A stretch of 64,000 bases of DNA from an uncultured Clostridia bacterium. Lineage in GTDB: Bacteria > Bacillota > Clostridia > UBA1212 > UBA1255. A model generated the notes under the pieces. That model was not told where the DNA came from, did not search any database, and saw nothing but the letters and a program-made list of their open reading frames with translations. A program made the translations under genes and the position numbers. Positions 1-10,000 of this stretch are shown piece after piece. The DNA is taken from the NCBI GenBank assembly GCA_904420095.1, contig CAJFUB010000031.1, forward strand, positions 62,001-126,000, read 5' to 3'. Position 1 is the stretch's first letter, and each line of letters starts with the position of its first letter.

Positions 1-1889
1 ATCCACGTATCGTAAGCGTCGTCCATTTTCATGATAAAATCATGCGCATCCGCCATTTTCGCGGCGCGGATCACTTCCTCGCGCGTGGCAGACGGTTTCG
101 TATAGGCAATATTATCAAACACGGTTCCCATAAAAAGATATGTGTCCTGCAATACGGTGCCGACCTGATTGTGAAGCCAGTCAAGCGATAGCTCTTTGAT
201 ATCTACGCCGTCGAAGCGGATCGTTCCCGATTCCGTATCATACAGCCGTGCAATCAGATTGATCAGCGTGGATTTTCCGGCACCCGAAGGTCCGACGATC
301 CCAATATGCTCTCCCGGCGCCGCCTCGAAGGATATGTTTTTCAATACCGGCCGATTCGGAAGGTAGCTGAAATTCACATTTTCAAAGGTAACACGCCCTT
401 TAAAATCATCAATTGTTTTCGGCGTTTCCGATTCTTGTATAACGGAACGCGCATCGATAATCTCGAAAATCCTGTTCGCGGAATTCATAGCCGATGCAAA
501 CTGCTGTACGGTATTCGTGAGCCATTCCAGCGGTCCGTAAATCATGCCAACGTATCCGACAAGCGACGTCAGCTGTCCGAAGCCCATGCTTCCGTCAATA
601 ATCATCTTCCCTCCGAAAACATAAATAATCAGTGAGCCCATCCACGTCACAAGGCTTACGATCGGGAAAACCGTTCCCGATTTGGTGCTGATATCTGCCT
701 GACTTTCTCCGAACGCCCTGCTTCGCTCCGAGAAGGATGCGTTCTCGGTTTCTTCCTTTCCGAACGCCTTTACAACGCGCACGCCCGTAAAAGAATCGTT
801 CATTCGCGCAGTCATGGCGCTTCTGTAGCGAAAGCTTTTAGAGTACATTCTGTCAAATTTCGGCAGATAGCGGCGAAAAAACAAGATAATAAATGGAGTA
901 GGGATCAGAATCAGTACGGATAGCGCTGGGCGCATTGCAATCATTACTGCCGCCACGCCGAACAGCTTCAGCAGGTTCACGATCAGAAACGGAATGCCGT
1001 CGAGCAGGAACCACTGCACTTCTTCGGCATCCGAATTCACCCGCGTCATCAGCGCGCCCGTCTCTTTATCCGTAAAATATTTAATCGAGAGACGCTGCAT
1101 GGAGGAAAAAACATCCGTACGCATATCATATACGACTTCGTTTGCAAAGCGCGCGTTTTTCCTCCCGTATATAATCGTAAAGCACATTGACAGGAGCTGC
1201 AGCAGAGCCAGGCCCCCGACCAGCAGGAAAATCTTTCCGTAATGCGGGCTGTTGCTGTTCAGCACTTCGTCGAAAAGTACGGTTCCCTGAAAATACGGCG
1301 CCACGACTTCAAATCCGGCGGTAATGAGAATAAACGTCAATATAAAGATAATATAGCTCTTATAGTGACCGGCATACGCAAGCAGGCGGCGAAAAACACG
1401 CGCTTTGTTAACGCAGTGCGGACAGAGCCTCGTGTCATCCCGGTACGGCCGCCCGCAGTTTGGGCAGCGCTCCTCCCGCTCCAATTCAGGCATTTCTGCG
1501 GAATTTTCTTCCCCGTGAAGCAGCTTTGTAACGGCAGCGGTAAATTTTCCGAAGGCCTTGTTCATTGCATTGCTGCCGCGGCATACAATACGAAGCTTGC
1601 CGCCGCTTTGCAGAGAAATTGCGAGCGTGGTCGCCGCGATTTCAACGGCCAGCTCGTCGCCGCTCCGCAGCGGATACGTTTCGATCGAATGCCCTTCGCA
1701 ATATTTATATAACGTATTATTGTGTACCAGCAGCCAGACGTCTCCGTACCGAAATTCATCCGTCAGATCTGTTTTCAGAAAAAGTCCTGCTGCTTCCGGC
1801 GGGATGCCGGCGGACTCGGCCAGCTTCTGCGGAATCCGTTCGGACAAATCCCGATTTTTTCTATTTTCCGTGTGTTTTCGGTTTCCCAA
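1..1889 (-). CDS. ABC exporter (permease-ATPase fusion) with N-terminal zinc ribbon, partial
   Basis: This half-transporter runs off the left edge, so the LSGGQ signature, Walker B and H-loop are not in view. The visible part has a soluble N-terminal region of about 140 residues, a zinc-ribbon pair (CPNC near residue 141, CPHC near 153), a six-helix exporter-type membrane domain, then Walker A (GPSGAGKST, around bases 265-300) and the Q-loop region. The TTG start at 1889 directly follows an in-frame stop, so nothing further upstream is possible except by readthrough; the ribosome site is weak. It lies 4 bases after rluB at the end of the leftward operon. The family exports lipids, drugs or peptides; the substrate is unknown. 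The zinc ribbon and leading domain are unusual additions. Confidence 0.88.
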   Translation of the reverse strand, partial: MGNRKHTENRKNRDLSERIPQKLAESAGIPPEAAGLFLKTDLTDEFRYGDVWLLVHNNTLYKYCEGHSIETYPLRSGDELAVEIAATTLAISLQSGGKLRIVCRGSNAMNKAFGKFTAAVTKLLHGEENSAEMPELEREERCPNCGRPYRDDTRLCPHCVNKARVFRRLLAYAGHYKSYIIFILTFILITAGFEVVAPYFQGTVLFDEVLNSNSPHYGKIFLLVGGLALLQLLSMCFTIIYGRKNARFANEVVYDMRTDVFSSMQRLSIKYFTDKETGALMTRVNSDAEEVQWFLLDGIPFLIVNLLKLFGVAAVMIAMRPALSVLILIPTPFIILFFRRYLPKFDRMYSKSFRYRSAMTARMNDSFTGVRVVKAFGKEETENASFSERSRAFGESQADISTKSGTVFPIVSLVTWMGSLIIYVFGGKMIIDGSMGFGQLTSLVGYVGMIYGPLEWLTNTVQQFASAMNSANRIFEIIDARSVIQESETPKTIDDFKGRVTFENVNFSYLPNRPVLKNISFEAAPGEHIGIVGPSGAGKSTLINLIARLYDTESGTIRFDGVDIKELSLDWLHNQVGTVLQDTYLFMGTVFDNIAYTKPSATREEVIRAAKMADAHDFIMKMDDAYDTW

Positions 1890-1893
1890 TTAA

Positions 1894-2610
1894 TCACCGT
1901 TCTTCCGTAAGCTTTCTGATTTCTTCCGGAGAGACGTGCCGCCATTGTCCCTCTTTCATGTCTCCGAGCTCCAGAGAGCCAAAGCCGATCCGCATCAATC
2001 GGATGACGGGATGGCCGATTTTTTCCAGCATCCTGCGTACCTGCCGGTTTCTTCCTTCCCGGATGCAGACCTCCGCAATGGCGTTGTTCCCCTGATACCC
2101 CGTGACATCAAGTACCGCCGGCAGCGTTTTCCCGTCGTCCAGGAACACTCCTTCCGCAAATTTTTTAACGTCGCTCTCGTCCGGAACACCTTTCACGACC
2201 GCCCGATACGTCTTCCAGATTTCGAAAGAGGGATGCGTAACCTTCTGCATAAAATCTCCGTCGTTCGTAAGCAGGAGCAGACCGGTGGTGTCATAGTCCA
2301 GTCTGCCGACAGGATACAGTCTGGCGTCGATTCCCTTGATGAGATCAACGACGCATTCCCGGCCGCGGTCATCCTTTACAGAGGAAAGGACGCCGGCAGG
2401 CTTGTTCAAAAGGATATAATATTTTCTCTTTTCCGGTTCTGCTGGCATCCCGTCCACTGTCACGGCGTCCCCCGGCTTTACTTTGATTCCCATTTCCGTG
2501 ACCGGCTTGCCGTTCACGCTGACGCGTCCGTCTCGGATCATCTGTTCCGCCGCGCGCCGCGAGGCGACGCCGCAGTGCGCCAGATATTTCTGGAGTCTCA
2601 TTTCTTCCAT
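1894..2610 (-). CDS. rluB: 23S rRNA pseudouridine synthase, RluB/RsuA family
   Basis: The 238-residue protein has an N-terminal S4 RNA-binding domain (about residues 4-50, with GVASRRAAE and VSVNG) and a pseudouridine synthase domain. The catalytic aspartate is Asp105 in GRLDYDTTGLL, and the C-terminal EGRNRQVRRM motif is present. Family members isomerise a uridine in 23S (RluB) or 16S (RsuA) rRNA; RluB is the usual assignment in Firmicutes for this length. It starts 3 bases after addA stops and is followed at once by the ABC exporter, so it is likely cotranscribed. Met4 (2601) is an alternative start. Confidence 0.93.
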   Translation of the reverse strand: MEEMRLQKYLAHCGVASRRAAEQMIRDGRVSVNGKPVTEMGIKVKPGDAVTVDGMPAEPEKRKYYILLNKPAGVLSSVKDDRGRECVVDLIKGIDARLYPVGRLDYDTTGLLLLTNDGDFMQKVTHPSFEIWKTYRAVVKGVPDESDVKKFAEGVFLDDGKTLPAVLDVTGYQGNNAIAEVCIREGRNRQVRRMLEKIGHPVIRLMRIGFGSLELGDMKEGQWRHVSPEEIRKLTEER

Positions 2611-2613
2611 CTT

Positions 2614-5600
2614 TTACAGCTGCACCTCTTGATTCTGTTTCATAAAGTACACAATCCGGTCCGGCTCGCTTCCGAAGGTCCTGCGGATGCTTTCCGCATA
2701 GCAGGCCAGCTGAATCCGGTATCGGTCGGGATCCGGATGCTCATCCGTTTTAAAATCGATTACCGTGTATTTGTCTCCTTCCCGGATCAGGCAGTCGATC
2801 ATGCCCTGTACCGCCGTGACGGATCCCTCCACCTCCATCAGCTGCGTAAAAGGGATTTCCTTTCGGACTTCATCCGCGCCGGCGATTCTCTGTGCAAGCG
2901 CGCTTGTCACATATTCGGCAAGCAGCGCTTTGTTTACGGAGGCCGCGGCGCTGCGGTTCAGGAATCCTTCGTCCTCCGCCCGCAGTACAAGCTCCTCTAT
3001 GTAGTTCGCCGCATCCGCCGCGCCAATGCCCCGGATCCGGCTGTAATCGATCTGCTGCAGGCACGTATGAACCGCCGTACCGCGTTCGGCAGCCGTCAGA
3101 TCAGAATTTCCCTCATAGGCAAAATCCGGCATTTCTGCCATTTTTACCCGAGGCGCGTGTAAGCGGAGCTCCTCACCGCGTTCGCGAAGGTCATAAATCC
3201 GCTTCAGATCCGAAACAGAAAGCTTCGCGGGCACGAACGCATTTTCTTTCTCATTCTCTTCCCGGTAAAACGTCATTGGCGGAGGCGGGATCGGCAGGCT
3301 CAGCCTCTGCGCCGCGTCAGCGGAAAATGCCGAGTCCTCCTCCGCCGGTTCCGGCTCTTCCAGGAAATGGGTATGTCCGGCATCAGAAACGCCGCACATC
3401 ATGAGCCAGTCCAAAAAGCAATCTGCATTCAGAACGTGATATTCCAGCGGTTCTCCCGTAACGGCAGAACATTTATTCTTGCAGATTTCCTGATATTTGT
3501 CAAATTCCGTCCGAATGCTTCCCGTAAGAATGAGTTTTTCCGCAGCCCTTGTCATCGCCACGTATAAAATCCGCATTTCTTCCGCCTGATTATCGGCTTC
3601 CAGCCTTCGGGCCACACAGAATTTCATGACGGAAGGATATTTCACCTTCAGATCCTCGCGGTAGCAGGTCGGTCCCAATCCGAGAAGCCTGTGCTTCAAA
3701 AGCGGCGCTCCGGTGTCCTTTTTGTTAAAGCTTTTACCGGTTTCACTCAAAATCACAACGGGAAACTCGAGGCCCTTGCTTTTGTGAATACTCATAATTC
3801 GGACGACATTCATCCCCTCCGCCGCCGCTGCGGCTTCGGCAAGATCGCCTTTGCGTTTTTTCAGATTATCAAAATAATATAAGAAGCGGAACAGGCCTTT
3901 ATTCGTGCTGTTGTCGTATAAAATCGCACGCGCATACAAAATATTGATATTGGCCGTATGCAGCTCTCCCAGGGGGCCTGTCTTAAGATGCTCGTAAAAA
4001 TGATTTTCCTGCATCAGCGTCCACACAAGCTCTGACACCGGAATATGCAGCGAGATTTTCCGCAGAGCCGCCAGACGCTCTGTAAGCTGATTCAGGCGTT
4101 CCCGGAGCGCCGGAGCGCCGGAATAGTGAAGACACATCTCGTAAAACGATTCCTCTTCCGCGCCTCTGCGCAGATTATCCGCCTTGATTTCGGCAAGATC
4201 GCTGTCTTGAAAACCATAAACGTTCCGCATCATCGCCACAAAATGGATATCCTGCAGCGGATTGTCGATCACCTTCAGAAAGGAAAGCAGAATGTTTACC
4301 TCTGCGTTTGCAAAAAAGCCGCCGTCCTCAGCATAATACGCTGGAATTCCCCTTTTTTTCAGGCTCTGCGCATAGGTCTCCCCGAGATTGCCGGAAGACG
4401 GCGCGCGCATCAGAATCACGATATCCCGGAACGTAATCCCGCGCAGCGCGCCTGTTGTTCTGTCATATATCTGATAGTTCCGGTCAATAAGGTCTTTTAC
4501 GATTTCCGCAGTAGCCTCTGCCTCGTAATTGGGAGAATCTTCCCGGTTCGCTTTTCCCCGCCGGATGACGTAGAGCTCCGTTTCGCGGTCCTCCTGGTCT
4601 TCCGGATAATAGGATGCGCCAAAATGGAGCGCCTCTTCCTCTCCGTACGAAATTCCGCAGGTATGCTCCGTCATGATTTTGCGAAACACGCGGTTTACGG
4701 AAGTAAGAACGGACTGACGGCTGCGGAAATTTCGGTTCAATATCACAAGCTTGTCTGCGGAAGGCTGCCTGCCGTATTTTTTATATTTTGAGGCAAACAA
4801 ATCGGGACGCGCCTGCCGGAACCCGTATATGCTTTGTTTTACGTCTCCCACCAGAAAAAGGTTTGCCTTGTCGGGCTCTCCGCCGCTGCGGGAAACGAGA
4901 GAAAGGATCGCATCCTGCAGCTCGTTGGTATCCTGATATTCATCAATATAAACTTCTTCAAAATATGCGCTGTAGCGTTCCGCCACCTCACTTTTGCGGA
5001 GGCCTCCGTCCGCCTCGCGTACGGAAAGCGTGCGGAATGCGATATGCTCGAGATCGTTAAAATCCAGGAGATGCATTTCGCGCTTCCGTTTGGCATATGC
5101 TTCCGAGAAATTGAGCGTCACATCGATCAGACAGGCCATGTCCTCCTTAAGAAGCGCCAAATCTTCATACGGCGCCTCCGGCGAATCCCCCATTTTCGAA
5201 AGAAGCGCATCCTTTATTTTATTGACAAGCTTTGTGCGTTCTTCTTTTACGGCCGCTGCGGCGGCAAGCGCCGCTTCGTCATACGCCGCCTTACGCTTTG
5301 CCGTCATGACCGGCGCCCGTTCAAAGCGCATCGCAGAGATGGTCTGATACAGGTCCTTCCACTTTGTTGAAGCAGTCTCCGCCGCTTCGCATTGCTGTAA
5401 AGCGCGGACGGTCTTTTCTATCACGGGTTTGTCGCGTTCCAGCATGTCGAGATATTCCGCAATTCCGAAGCGTCTGCAGAGCTCCGTCAGCCGCAGAAAA
5501 TTTTCCTGATACGACACTGCCGTAATCAGAAGATCCCGCACAAGATCGGCGCACCAGTTCGTTTCTGTAAAATCCGCAATTTTTTCCGGATCGAAGGATT

Positions 5601-6192
5601 CCTTTTGCTTCTGAAGCCACAGCTCCGGATCGGGACTGCTTTGTGCAAAATCATATAGGGAAAAAATCTGGTCGATCAGTCCCCGATCGCTGCGATAGGT
5701 TCCATAAACGTCGATCAGACGGAAGAACGAGGAATCTTCCGTCTGATACCACGCCTCTATTACATCATCCATAACGTCCTCACGCAGCATGGCAATTTCC
5801 CCCGAATCTGCGATCCGAAAAGATGCGTCAATCCCGCTTTCTACGGAGTTGCTCTTAATCACATTCTGGCAGAATGCGTGAATGGTTGTAACATACGATT
5901 TCGAAAGCAGCGTCTGCTGGCGGCTGAGGCGTCTGGCCTGCTCTGCGGTCAGATCCTCAGAATCCAGCTTTCTCTGCAGCGAAAAATAGAGCCGCTCCCG
6001 CAGCTCCGCAGCGGCAGCGGTCGTAAACGTAACAACCAGCAGCCTGTCGATGTCCGTTTTTTCCTGAACCGCTTTCAGGATGCGTTCGATCAGCACGGCC
6101 GTTTTGCCGGACCCTGCGGCCGCAGAAACGAGCATGTTTCCGCCCGTTTCACAAATCGCCCGTTGCTGATCCTCCGTCCAGTTTGTACTCAT
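2614..6192 (-). CDS. addA: ATP-dependent helicase/nuclease AddA
   Basis: This 1192-residue protein is the helicase-nuclease subunit A of AddAB, which resects double-strand breaks for RecA loading. Walker A (AAAGSGKT) is at residues 24-31, the UvrD-like DEYQDTN motif II near 400, the MSIHKSKGLEFP motif near 790, and a RecB-type nuclease motif VIDFKTD near the C terminus. The start was set at the ATG at 6192, preceded by GGTGG about ten bases upstream, because MSTNWTEDQQ matches the usual AddA N terminus; a longer reading frame to 6300 lies inside the amidase-like gene. The gene overlaps the end of that gene by 44 bases. AddB, normally encoded next to AddA, is absent from the window. Confidence 0.95.
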   Translation of the reverse strand: MSTNWTEDQQRAICETGGNMLVSAAAGSGKTAVLIERILKAVQEKTDIDRLLVVTFTTAAAAELRERLYFSLQRKLDSEDLTAEQARRLSRQQTLLSKSYVTTIHAFCQNVIKSNSVESGIDASFRIADSGEIAMLREDVMDDVIEAWYQTEDSSFFRLIDVYGTYRSDRGLIDQIFSLYDFAQSSPDPELWLQKQKESFDPEKIADFTETNWCADLVRDLLITAVSYQENFLRLTELCRRFGIAEYLDMLERDKPVIEKTVRALQQCEAAETASTKWKDLYQTISAMRFERAPVMTAKRKAAYDEAALAAAAAVKEERTKLVNKIKDALLSKMGDSPEAPYEDLALLKEDMACLIDVTLNFSEAYAKRKREMHLLDFNDLEHIAFRTLSVREADGGLRKSEVAERYSAYFEEVYIDEYQDTNELQDAILSLVSRSGGEPDKANLFLVGDVKQSIYGFRQARPDLFASKYKKYGRQPSADKLVILNRNFRSRQSVLTSVNRVFRKIMTEHTCGISYGEEEALHFGASYYPEDQEDRETELYVIRRGKANREDSPNYEAEATAEIVKDLIDRNYQIYDRTTGALRGITFRDIVILMRAPSSGNLGETYAQSLKKRGIPAYYAEDGGFFANAEVNILLSFLKVIDNPLQDIHFVAMMRNVYGFQDSDLAEIKADNLRRGAEEESFYEMCLHYSGAPALRERLNQLTERLAALRKISLHIPVSELVWTLMQENHFYEHLKTGPLGELHTANINILYARAILYDNSTNKGLFRFLYYFDNLKKRKGDLAEAAAAAEGMNVVRIMSIHKSKGLEFPVVILSETGKSFNKKDTGAPLLKHRLLGLGPTCYREDLKVKYPSVMKFCVARRLEADNQAEEMRILYVAMTRAAEKLILTGSIRTEFDKYQEICKNKCSAVTGEPLEYHVLNADCFLDWLMMCGVSDAGHTHFLEEPEPAEEDSAFSADAAQRLSLPIPPPPMTFYREENEKENAFVPAKLSVSDLKRIYDLRERGEELRLHAPRVKMAEMPDFAYEGNSDLTAAERGTAVHTCLQQIDYSRIRGIGAADAANYIEELVLRAEDEGFLNRSAAASVNKALLAEYVTSALAQRIAGADEVRKEIPFTQLMEVEGSVTAVQGMIDCLIREGDKYTVIDFKTDEHPDPDRYRIQLACYAESIRRTFGSEPDRIVYFMKQNQEVQL

Positions 6193-7063
6193 AGATATAA
6201 TCCACCGTAAATTCTCTGATTCGTACTGCGATATTGTTTCGGTAGGCTTCGTCGCCGAAAAGCTTCCAGTCCTGATCGCTCGTGATATAACCCGGTACAA
6301 TCAGCATCGCAGGACTTTTTACATGATTCAGGAAGACGTCTGCCGTTTGTTCCCTTACGTCAGAGCCCTCTTTTCCGGCGAGCGCTCTTAAGTCGGCGGA
6401 AAGGATCTCCGCGGCTCTTTCAAGACCGGAGTCGGGTGTCAGGCAAATATGCGGACCGGACATCGTCTGGCTTGGTTCCGCCCCCGTATCAAAATGATAG
6501 ATAATGTCGCAGTCATATTTGTTGAAGATTTCCGCTCTGACAATGGCGCTCTGAAGCTCTTCGTTTCCGATATCCGTGCGCGGCATAATAACAGTGGCGC
6601 CCGCTTCCTCCAGCGCGGCTTTCAGCAGGTTTGCAAGCGCGATATTCACCTGCGTACCAAGTCCGATGCTGTGCGCGTTGTAAGATGCAGCAAAATCGAT
6701 TCCGATATAGGCGCCGTCAAGCCGGTTCGCAGCAAATCCCTCTTCGTCAACAAACAAAGCGGAATAAACATATCCGGAAGTATCCTCGTACCGAACCTTA
6801 TACCACAGACCCTTTTCCAGAACCTCCAGCTTCTCACACTCCGTAAGGGTTTGTTTCACCGGGTAGAAAAAGCCGGACCCGGTACGGAGTGTGATCTGTG
6901 TTTTATTGGTCGGGATTATCAGCTGCTCCTCCATATCAAACGCATTGCTTGGCGGTTCCGATTCGCCGAAAGACCGCACGGCTCCGCAAAGCAAAATGCC
7001 GAGCGTTAGAATCAGCAGGCTGCATCTGAGAAGGATCCTGTAAGAGGCTCCTTTTTGCTTCAT
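6149..7063 (-). CDS. SH3b plus degenerate amidase_3-fold protein (likely pseudoenzyme)
   Basis: The 304-residue protein has a signal peptide (residues 1-33), a bacterial SH3-like region (about 50-108) and a domain resembling N-acetylmuramoyl-L-alanine amidase type 3 (about 118-295). The zinc and catalytic residues are largely lost. The usual DPGHGG segment reads DFAAS (123-127), so the first His is Ala126. The expected Glu is replaced (Gly136-Gln138). His190 is retained, but the terminal catalytic Glu is Pro257. It therefore probably binds rather than cleaves peptidoglycan or a related ligand. Its ATG overlaps the stop of the GH106-like gene and its end overlaps addA, so it sits inside one operon. 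Secretion to the wall or membrane face is expected. Confidence 0.75.
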   Translation of the reverse strand: MKQKGASYRILLRCSLLILTLGILLCGAVRSFGESEPPSNAFDMEEQLIIPTNKTQITLRTGSGFFYPVKQTLTECEKLEVLEKGLWYKVRYEDTSGYVYSALFVDEEGFAANRLDGAYIGIDFAASYNAHSIGLGTQVNIALANLLKAALEEAGATVIMPRTDIGNEELQSAIVRAEIFNKYDCDIIYHFDTGAEPSQTMSGPHICLTPDSGLERAAEILSADLRALAGKEGSDVREQTADVFLNHVKSPAMLIVPGYITSDQDWKLFGDEAYRNNIAVRIREFTVDYIYEYKLDGGSATGDL

Positions 7064-10000
7064 CCTTTTCTCAGCTCCCTGACGGTCATCCCGTAAATTG
7101 CACTGTCAATCAAAGTATAGTCGTCGCTCCAATGATTGCCGCCCGTTACAAAGTGCCCAGGACCGTAGGCGCTGGATTCCGCCGGAACCAGATGAAGCGG
7201 TCCAAACACATTCCGTCTGGAGCAGACGAGCGTGACGCCGATGTCGCGGCCGGCGGCCACCCATTCGGTAATGTCCGCCTCATACGGCTCCCAGGCCAGA
7301 ATTTGCGCTTTTGCTTCGCTGTCTCCGACAGGCGCCACCTTCACAAGAGAACCGCGGTAACCGTCGATCTTCAGACAAATGCGATCCGACGAACGGGAAG
7401 CGGCGAATACGCTGTTCGGGATCTGATAAGTCACACAGCCCGTATAAAACGGCAGGTTGTATTCACAAAGATTTTTAAATCCGATGCGCTCCGGCTTCCG
7501 ATCCAGAATTTTCTTATGTCCTTCCAGCCGTACGCCGAAGTCTCCCACCAGATACAGCGCCTCAATATTGGTCGTGCGCCGGAACAGCGTCTTGCGGGTA
7601 ACGGTATTTCTGCCCATCTGAACGAGTCCCGCAGGGATCTCCAATTTTTTGAAGCAGACATCGATCCAGAAGTCATCCGGATCCGCGCATTCCAGACGCG
7701 TGCCATTCAGATAATACTGGCAGAATTCGGGGCGCTCCGCAGCAAGGAAGAGCTTGCCCTCCGGCAGCACATCTGCATAAAATTCATATTCGAGTTCCAG
7801 CTCGCCGTACGCATCGTCACAATACTTTTTAGCGTACCACGGCTGCAGCATGTCTCCGCTTCTGTGCTCGATTCCCGCCGTGTCTCTGATTTTTCCGTCT
7901 ACACGCAGGACCTCTTCCTCCGGCTGCCATTCGCCGTTTTGGAATTTCCACTTTGCAAAGTCAAGCACGCAGACGTTCGGTTCATCCAGAGTATATGCAA
8001 ATTCACTGTCAGCGGGAAGCTTGATAGCCTTCAGCTCTTCCGCTTTCTCCGGTGTTTCCAGCGACGGATCCTCTTCGCGGGTAAATACGAATATTTTTTC
8101 TCCTGCGGCTTCCATTCCGAACGATACCGCGGGAGCTCCGTTTTCAATAGAAAGCTCTTTGCGGAACCGTTTGCCCGAAGCCAGATCCCATTGCTCCGCA
8201 AACAGAGGCGCTTCCCGCAGGGAAAACGCGCCGGAAGGATCCTGCAGTGAAAGGCGCAGAGAGGTACGCGGGTTTTCCCGGTCCGTATTCAGCAGCGCTG
8301 CGTAAAGGAGCTTTCGGTCTGCATCGTAACGCATCTGTACGAAAACGCTTTCCGCGCCCTCTCCCTCCACTACAGGGTAAAAGGAGGACGTCTTCCTCGC
8401 CGCTTCGGCAAGCGCTTGCTTTTCAAACGGGATCGTTACGGCATTCGGATGAGCGGCCAGCTCGCAGACCGCTTTGGATTCGACGCCGTCTACATATTGA
8501 GGAATCTCTCCCGAGAAGATCACGCTTCCGCCCAGCTCTAAAAATTCTTTTAAGATTTGAACGGTAGAGGAGCGCATGGTGATCATACCGCTTACGATTA
8601 CCGTACGGTAATCGGCTTTTCCAATTCGGAGAATAGCTTTTCCGTCGGAATCCCGGCCCGTGGAATACAGCTCCTTCATCATGTATTCTTCGCCGTAATC
8701 AAAATCAAGCTGGCTTCCCATCAGCATATGGAACAGCTGCTCATAATGCTTTTCAAGCTCTCTCTCGTCCGTGTTCTCCGGCGTCGGATTGATCCAACGC
8801 GCCCAGCCGGCGTAGATCATCGCCCACGTTGATTCGATGGGGTTCAGCACAAGAAGATCGCAAACCTGGCGTCCCTGCGTCATAATGGCGCCAAATCTGG
8901 CAAAATACGTTTCTACATAATTATAATCTTTATAATAAGTGGACTGATGGAAAATGCTGCCCGGATAGTCGCGCTTCGACTCGCCCTCCATCGTGTACCA
9001 GGAAAGATGCTGGCATCGCAGATTGATTCCGAGAAGAGCCTGCCAGTCTCCGACCGCCTTATGCCCGCGGAAGTCGAATTGCCACCCCGTACAGCCGTAC
9101 AGCTCGGAAAGCATCCATTTCTGGCCAACCTGTCTGGCCGCAGACGCCAATTGCTTCACTACCCAATAGCAGCGGTTATGCTCCGTCAGAAGGTCGATTC
9201 CCGGATAGGTCATATGCGGATAGAAACGCATCAGAGAGCCGTTCGGAACCGTCTGGTTCGCAAACGAATCCTCATGCAGCACATGACCTGTAAAAACCAT
9301 TCCGTTTTTGTCGCACCATTCACGGATCGGCTCTGCAAAGCGTTCGATAAAGAGGTTGTTGCCGAGATCAACAAAATCCAGCTTGATTTTTGCAACCTTA
9401 TGCCCGTCTTTGCGGAAAAATAATTCGGGAAGAAGCGGCCTCAGCTGGTAGCCGTATCTCTTTTCGAATTCTTCAAAAAAATCGTCCGTATACGCAGCGG
9501 AGCAGATTTCCACGCCATTTTCCACGCGGCAGTCGTCCAGCATATGTCCCCGATGCGGTTCATCGGTAAAAATCCCCCGGATGCTTCCGCCGATCCGGTT
9601 CCCGCAGTGCTCCTTATATGCTTCGTGCGTCAATTCAATAAAACGGTCGACTGCCTTGCGGCTCATGGTATCGATATAAGTCGTGCCGTTATAAACGCTT
9701 GCCGGCGCATTCGGAACGATCCGGAATACAAGCACCTTATTATATTGCTCCTCTTTCAGGGCCTCTGTCAGCGCTTCCTGATCCTCGCAGAGAACAAATT
9801 CGTAAACGGCTCTTCCTTCGATCCGCGCCGCGAAAACGGCGATCACCTCATATCCGTTTTCTCCCGGAACTTCCTTATTCCAGTCAAATGCACTGCGATC
9901 GTAGCAGTACATGACCATTGATTTCATCCGATACTGCGGATCGACGGTTACTTTTCCGCCGGCGCTTCCGCTCGGCCAGCGATCCTCATCGTACAGCCAA

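Noticed and set aside
1936-3162. Long plus-strand reading frame (408 codons)
   Set aside because: It lies opposite rluB and addA, both clearly real; composition-driven shadow frame.
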